Assembly (NCBI GenBank): GCA_024509875.1
Contig: JAMPIV010009925.1
Location: 62,001 to 126,000 of the forward strand
From: Oreohelix idahoensis
Taxonomy: Eukaryota > Mollusca > Gastropoda > Stylommatophora > Oreohelicidae
Length of the DNA stretch: 64,000 bases
Reading direction: 5' to 3'
The translations under genes were made by a program, and so were the position numbers. Below the pieces are notes generated by a model, which saw nothing but the letters and a program-made list of their open reading frames with translations, did not search any database and was not told where the DNA came from. Positions 58,740-64,000 of this stretch are shown here, one piece after another (within the stretch, counting starts at the first letter, position 1; each line of letters opens with the position of its first letter).

Positions 58740-59689
58740 ATTCCTGGGGTTATGATAACCAGTCCATCCCTGACGCCACATACGACACGCATGAACACCA
58801 GTGTACAAGTTACAACGGGGCAGTCGATGTCAGCTTGACCTGTATTACCGATCGGATGCTGTATCTAGGTCAGCGCTTGTTGACAGTTTTTCGCTGTACA
58901 GACGGTATTATACAGGACAGTTGTATCAAGTGTATAAAATATCGGGAGCAGTACTGTTGACATTTCTCATCGTACAGAAGAAAGAAGTGATTGTTGATCC
59001 TGTACAGAAGAATCACAGTGTTTTTGAACATAAAGTGCATATTTCATCGTTGGATCTTCATATGCTCAAAAGAATTGAACATTGTAATAAGTTAATTCAA
59101 TAATTTAATAACTTATTAAAAGTGAAAAATTATTTTGAATAAAAGATAAGCCTTCTCTGCAACACATCCTTTCGGCGACACTCTATTAACATCACATTGC
59201 CATATTATTTAATCATATTATGTAAGCATTTATGCTATTAAGGTTTACATGTATTTATGTTTATATGTTATTTGTTGTGTGTTAAGTTAGTTTGTATTCT
59301 GCGGGCCTGGATGGGAGGTGACTAGAACAAGAAATACCAAGTGACATTGGTCTTGCTCTAGCGTTCTATAGGGAGCAAATTTCTTAATTGAAATTTGCAT
59401 GCAACATTGTGTGCAAATATTTGTTAGCTGTGACGAAACTGTCCTTCTTGTTGTTTTTGTAATATTTCTATGTTCTTTAGTTTTGTTTGATTTGTTTGTA
59501 TAATTGTAGGTCTCATCTTTCCTTTCATTTCAGTTCTTTACACCCTTATGTTTATACACTGTGGCGTTATTTGTCTTGTTGATTTCATTGCGGTTATCAT
59601 CACAGATTCTGTGATCATTTTTTTTTTTCTATTTGATTTAATTTGATTCCTGCAATTGTTTTCATATTGTCTTTTCTTGTTTGTCCTTG
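58740..59689. other. Unassigned stretch before the piggyBac-type fragment
   Basis: It includes a 100-codon plus-strand frame (58801-59103) with no recognised domain. The rest is AT-rich. Confidence 0.25.
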
Positions 59690-60450
59690 TTAACTCTTAG
59701 ACTCCACTGCAATGCTCTGAGCATTGCAAAATGCTGCACGCTGTGCCCTAGCAACTCCCTGAGCGTGACTTAAGAATTCTCGCCAAGAAATGCAGAAACT
59801 TAACCATGTAAACAAATCCATGTTTTCTAAACCTAACAGGAACTTCCGTTAGTGATGTCCGGCCTTTTTATCGAAGGATTTGAGCTGTTCACACGTGTTA
59901 TTTCTTTGTTATCGAATTTATTAGCTAGTCAAGTGTGATCCGATTTTGAGAAAAATTTGTGTGTGGTTTTAGCGTTATGGCAAGTCATATTCCTATTAGT
60001 TCTGTGCCTTCTAGACGAATGTCTGCGTCTAAAGCATTAAGTTTACTTGAAAATATAATGGAGAGTGAAGATGAATTGATGGACTCTGATAATTTTTTAT
60101 CAGATGATGGAAGTGTTTCAGGCATGTCAGACAATTCGGATCTAGGTGATGAGAGGGCGTTGCCCCAGCCTGGCCCATCGAAAGGTAAGAAAGCTAGGCT
60201 TACAACACCAGATGACTGGTCACAGGTTGCTGATGATGTTAGAAGTACGGTTAAAACTTCAAACAACTTTAGATTTATCCCCAAGCCACGAGGTACACAA
60301 ACAGCACCAGGTGTAAACCCAGAATATGTTGATGAAACATCAACACCACTGGATTGCTTTTTGGCACTTGTCAGAAATGATGTGATGGAATATATAATCA
60401 CAAGCATCAATGAATATGCCACAAGATGTGTACAGATGAATGTCACGTAG
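59690..60450 (+). pseudogene. piggyBac-type transposase N-terminus
   Basis: The ATG at 59977 starts MASHIPISSVPSRRMSASKA. An acidic Ser/Asp-rich region follows (residues about 25-70: MESEDELMDSDNF, SVSGMSDNSDLGDERA), then a basic patch, TPDDWSQVADDV and FRFIPKPRGTQTAPG. Last comes the family signature before the first catalytic residue: TPLDCFLALVRNDVMEYI, then INEYATRC. The frame stops at 60450 without a DDE domain, so the gene is truncated (or continues beyond an intron I could not see). A TTAA at 59690-59693 followed by CTCTTAGACTCC and the palindrome TGCAATGCT/AGCATTGCA could be the left element end. Confidence 0.7.
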
Positions 60451-62200
60451 GTCTTTATATCATTAAATTACCTACATCTTCTTCCTATTCTCTCACCCAA
60501 ACCCTTTTGTTTTATTATCTTTCCGTACTTGTTTTTCCTGTATTTTTTTCGCATCACTCGTTGCGAAAGATATATTTCTTTCCCATCATCGGTTTTCTTT
60601 CTCATACTGACTAGTAACCTTATTGCATCAGATGTCAGTCGCGCAGGTGAGACGTGGATGTGCGAAAAATTCGTTTCGCTGGACATAGAGCAGACTTTTG
60701 GTCTACCATTTTTTCACCTGTCACTAGCTTAAGGTGTCAAACCCGGCATCTGTACGACGCAGTTGTAGACAGTTGTCTGAGATTTGCAACTGACACGCGC
60801 TTTTCCCGGTCAGTTTGTTAACGCAGGTGCGTAATCGCACTGATGGCTGTTACGACATGAGGGAAGCTGACACATGGTGTTAGAGAAGGGGAGATAATTT
60901 CGCTTGGCGAAAGAGTTGGGGCCCTTTGTCTAATTTTAAGATATTGGCCCGAGTTTGTAACTCACTTCACTCATTCTACATTTTACAGTAGACGTGGGCA
61001 CTTCGTTCTAGAACACTTAAATTTATAAGTGATATCTCTTAGTTTCGTTGTGACATCGTAGTGCTGTGCTTGAGGTATATTAATATTATATATCTAGTAT
61101 TGTGTGTAGGGTTTAAAGTGTTTTAAAGCGTTAAATCGCTCATTTCATTTTAACTAGTTTCTTTTGAACTGAGTGCATAATTTATAAGTCTGTATTATTT
61201 TCTAGTGACGCATACAGTGGAAAGCAGAATAAATAATATTTCTAAGCTTAACAAACTAGTAGCTATAAGGAATTTAATTTAACGGCTAATATTCAGTCGA
61301 GAATATTTTATATCAAACTTATAAAATGCTAGATGCGACATCAGTGAATAGTGACGGAATACGCAGATATTCCTGAATTCATGATGATTGATTTTATAAC
61401 TTATTTCACCGGAAGTTTAAATATAAGTCAAGCGGTCGGCTTGCTATTTAAAATGTAAGTTATATTGAGTGCATATATGTAAATGATTTATATGTGCTTT
61501 TCTTTTTATACAGTGAATTACTGGGGGTGACCCGAACTTTACCAGCATTTAATAAGAGTTCATAATTGTGAAGAAATAGACAGTCCTTATTTTGAACCAC
61601 GTGGGTTTCCCAAGTAACACTGATCTGACGGTGCAAGTTAGACAGAAATACTAATATCCCACTAACGGGTGTTTTCATAGACTGTAATGATCAATATTGG
61701 GCCTGTGAACCAGATCTTAATTTCTTCCATAAACTCTACGTAAATTTTCTGCCTGGCGGCGAGAATAATTACAATCTATGACATAAACTTTCCGACATTG
61801 TTGACAAGTGAGTGGGGAACCAAGATTTTTCTGTTTTTTGAGAGAGGTTGTCCACCGTCATCTTCCTAATTAAGGGAAACTTCGTGTTCTGACATTTTGT
61901 GCTCGTTTAAGCCTAATTCTTACCTCAGGAGTCAAGTGACATTAACTTTAGTCTGAAATAACTATCGCCTGAAGCAGACGCTCCCCAGATCTATTTTAAT
62001 GAAACCAACAAACAAATCTGCAGAGCTGGGATCTGTTTCAGTAAACGACAGTAACAGATAAAAAGTGTGAGTGTCCAACATTTGCGCCAGCCGGTGAAAC
62101 CACAACCCGATTGTAAGTATATCAGGGCCCTGATGAAAGAATCGAGTGAAAGTGACGGAAGGAGGTTCGTTGTATAATACCCTCATTTGTTATATGTGTT
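60451..62200. other. Unassigned stretch
   Basis: No reading frame or repeat supported. The DDE part of the piggyBac-type gene was not found here on the plus strand. Confidence 0.3.
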
Positions 62201-62204
62201 TTTT

Positions 62205-64000
62205 TTTTAAGGCGAGATTTGCTGCTTAAGTCCTGGCAAAGGGGCGACCGACCCCAACCAGGCGCGTCCACGGGTGGCGGATAGTGGAACGACCTCCAGA
62301 TATGGTGTGTCAGCTGCGAATAAAGTCAGCATAGCTGGACGAATAAGCAGTCGCGGACCAAACGGCGATGTCCTCCCAGCAGGACGGGGAAGGGTAACAG
62401 GTGGCACTGATACCCCCACTGAAATCCCCCATATGTCCTACGACGGGTGCATCAAGCGAGTAAGAGCCGCTATAAGCTCTAGCCACGGGGAAGGTAAACC
62501 TCGGTAAACAAACCAATCTGCTGCCTTGCAGCTACCACCGGGAGATGGAAAGGCTATGGGAGACAACCCTGAACAACAAACACAACCCGGCCTGCCGAAG
62601 ACGGAGTGTTAGCTACGGCGCAGACACTGGGAAAAATTAGGACACACACGCTTTTGCGGTATGGAGTCATGCGACAATCTCGACTTACGTCATGGCGTCG
62701 CTCCTATCAGCTACAACCGGGGAGGAGCGGAGCCGGGCCCCTAGCCTCGAAAGGGCCCACCCAAGCAACCGGTGCCTTTGCCAACCAAATGGTCGGGGGA
62801 AGGCAAAGTAGAGCAACTGACCAACCAACCCACTATCTTACAGTGGCTCAATGGAATGCAGAAGGAGTGAGGAACAAGAAACCGGAGTTACAAGAATTCC
62901 TCAGGGAAAATAACATTGATATAATCTACATCCAAGAAACTCACCTAAAAGATACCCAACGATTCTTTGTACGTGGATACCAATCCTTCCGCCAAGATAG
63001 GGCAAAAAGAACTAAGGGAGGAATCCTCACACTGATTAAAACCTCAATCCCAGCAGTAGGGACACACAGATCTGGTGAGGATGAACTTGAATACATAACA
63101 GTCCAACTACTGCTGCCCAGTGGAGACTTAATGATCACAAACTGCTACAGCCCTCCAACCACAACTCTGGAGCTACACAAAGTGAAGCTTGCAGCATCGA
63201 GACACCTCATTATGGGTGACTTCAATAGCCACTCACCCAGCTGGGGCTATAACGCAACAGATCCAAGAGGAGAAGAGGTGGAAGATTGGATGGTAGAGAA
63301 TAAACTAATTCTAATAAACCAACCAGAGGATAAGCCCACCTTCTATTCCAGAGTATGGAAAACAACGAGCACACCAGATCTTGCTATGGCTACAGATGAC
63401 ATACATCGACTCACCACCAGAACAGTAAATACTCAACTTGGGGGAAGTGACCATGTACCAGTCACATTACAGATATCTGAGATAAGAAGTGCAGGAGAAA
63501 TCAATATGTCTCCTAGCTGGAATTTCAAAAAAGCAAACTGGGGATTTTTTAAAGAACAAGCCGACAATTTCTGTCAGAACATTGCCCACTCAAATAACAT
63601 CAATAAAAACATCTCCATCATCAGTGAGGCAATCATCCAAGCAGCAAAGAAGTCAATTCCACGAGGTAAACGACGAGACTACAAACCATACTGGAGTGAC
63701 AACCTGGGAAAACTCCATAGTGAATTAAATAAAGCACGGGAAACTATGGAGCAAAATCCCACATTAGAGAACACACAGAGGCACAACAGCATAAAACAAG
63801 CCTTCAATGAACAAAAGAAAGCTGAAATCCAAAGGAGCTGGCACCAGAAGACCAGCAGTCTCAACATGGAAAAGGACTCAAGCAAGCTATGGAATCTGAC
63901 AAGAGTACTAAATGAAGAAACAACAACCAGCTACTGTAAGACTGTCATCAAGGAAAATGAAAAAATACCACACAGGAAAGATGGCAGCAAACATCCTGGC
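62205..64000 (+). mobile_element. 5' part of a third LINE, cut by the window edge
   Basis: A GC-richer segment with a different composition from its flank begins near 62205 (GGCGAGATTTGCTGC) and forms a 5' leader, followed by an endonuclease ORF open to the last base. Short frames in the leader (such as 62274-62507) may be non-coding. Its right end lies outside the window. Confidence 0.75.
62789..64000 (+). CDS. LINE ORF2 with apurinic-type endonuclease, partial
   Basis: The ATG at 62789 opens 404 codons with no stop up to the window end. Endonuclease motifs in order: VAQWNAEGVRNK (Asn), DIIYIQETHL (catalytic Glu), TKGGILTLIK, TVQLLLPSGDLMITNCYSPP, HLIMGDFNSHSPSWG (Asp and Asn), TPDLAMATDD and GGSDHVPVTLQ (Asp-His pair). 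All expected metal-binding and catalytic residues are visible, so this half looks functional. The region after residue about 230 leads toward an RT that would lie past the edge. The style is nearer Jockey/R1 elements than the two LINE families elsewhere in the window; the clade is inferred. The start could also be further upstream, as the frame is open before the ATG. Confidence 0.85.
   Translation, partial: MVGGRQSRATDQPTHYLTVAQWNAEGVRNKKPELQEFLRENNIDIIYIQETHLKDTQRFFVRGYQSFRQDRAKRTKGGILTLIKTSIPAVGTHRSGEDELEYITVQLLLPSGDLMITNCYSPPTTTLELHKVKLAASRHLIMGDFNSHSPSWGYNATDPRGEEVEDWMVENKLILINQPEDKPTFYSRVWKTTSTPDLAMATDDIHRLTTRTVNTQLGGSDHVPVTLQISEIRSAGEINMSPSWNFKKANWGFFKEQADNFCQNIAHSNNINKNISIISEAIIQAAKKSIPRGKRRDYKPYWSDNLGKLHSELNKARETMEQNPTLENTQRHNSIKQAFNEQKKAEIQRSWHQKTSSLNMEKDSSKLWNLTRVLNEETTTSYCKTVIKENEKIPHRKDGSKHPG

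Noticed and set aside
58801..59103. 100-codon plus-strand frame
   Set aside because: No domain, no family and surrounding sequence looks decayed.
59985..60446. 153-codon minus-strand frame
   Set aside because: It is the antisense shadow of the piggyBac-type frame, which has the recognisable motifs.

Overview
This is a stretch of an AT-rich animal nuclear genome. Evidence: intron-split coding exons with consensus splice sites, C2H2 zinc-finger exons, tRNA-derived SINEs, several LINE families, an LTR retrotransposon, and piggyBac, pogo, hAT-like and CACTG-ended DNA transposon remains. Nothing is prokaryotic. The repeat mix suggests a non-insect invertebrate, perhaps a mollusc or another lophotrochozoan, but that is only an inference.

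The backbone of the window is one minus-strand locus spanning about 51 kb (51097 down to 346). It has one shared exon at 50906-51097 that encodes a Gly/Ser/Gln/Pro-rich linker, followed by 13 separate zinc-finger exons, each with its own acceptor and stop codon. The donor of the shared exon leaves one base (G) of a split codon. All 13 zinc-finger exons have an acceptor that supplies the other two bases and enters the zinc-finger frame. This is the layout of a gene whose transcripts swap mutually exclusive 3'-terminal exons, as in the insect BTB zinc-finger genes lola and mod(mdg4). Three exons (346-17730) carry C2HC-C2H2-C2HC triplets. Ten exons (18752-39989) carry two-finger modules with the conserved core GHxNxxHLxxKP. 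The upstream exons, possibly a BTB domain, lie beyond the window or were not recognised.

The introns are loaded with transposons. Between the last two zinc-finger exons sits an 11.6 kb LTR retrotransposon (1218-12776, 5-bp target duplication). Its pol order is protease-integrase-RT-RNase H with Ty3/gypsy-type domains, and its gag resembles the SCAN-domain ancestor; these are the marks of the Gmr1-like group. It is dead (stops and frameshifts) although its 2.1 kb LTRs are nearly identical. Its 5' LTR carries a nested 2.05 kb DNA transposon with CACTG ends and a 3-bp TAA duplication.

Other elements are: repeated copies of one GAA-tailed LINE family (13.4-15.0, 43.9-46.1, 47.3-47.7, 48.8-49.2, 54.5-55.6 and 55.6-56.6 kb); two 300-bp SINE-like repeats with the same GAA tail; tRNA-derived SINEs; a 650-bp AAC-tailed repeat in two copies; a 1 kb hAT-like non-autonomous element; piggyBac fragments at 33.5 and 60 kb; a pogo-type fragment split by a second LINE at 51.5-53.1 kb; and the 5' part of a third LINE running off the right edge. 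A perfect 68-bp inverted repeat at 58.5-58.7 kb is unexplained.
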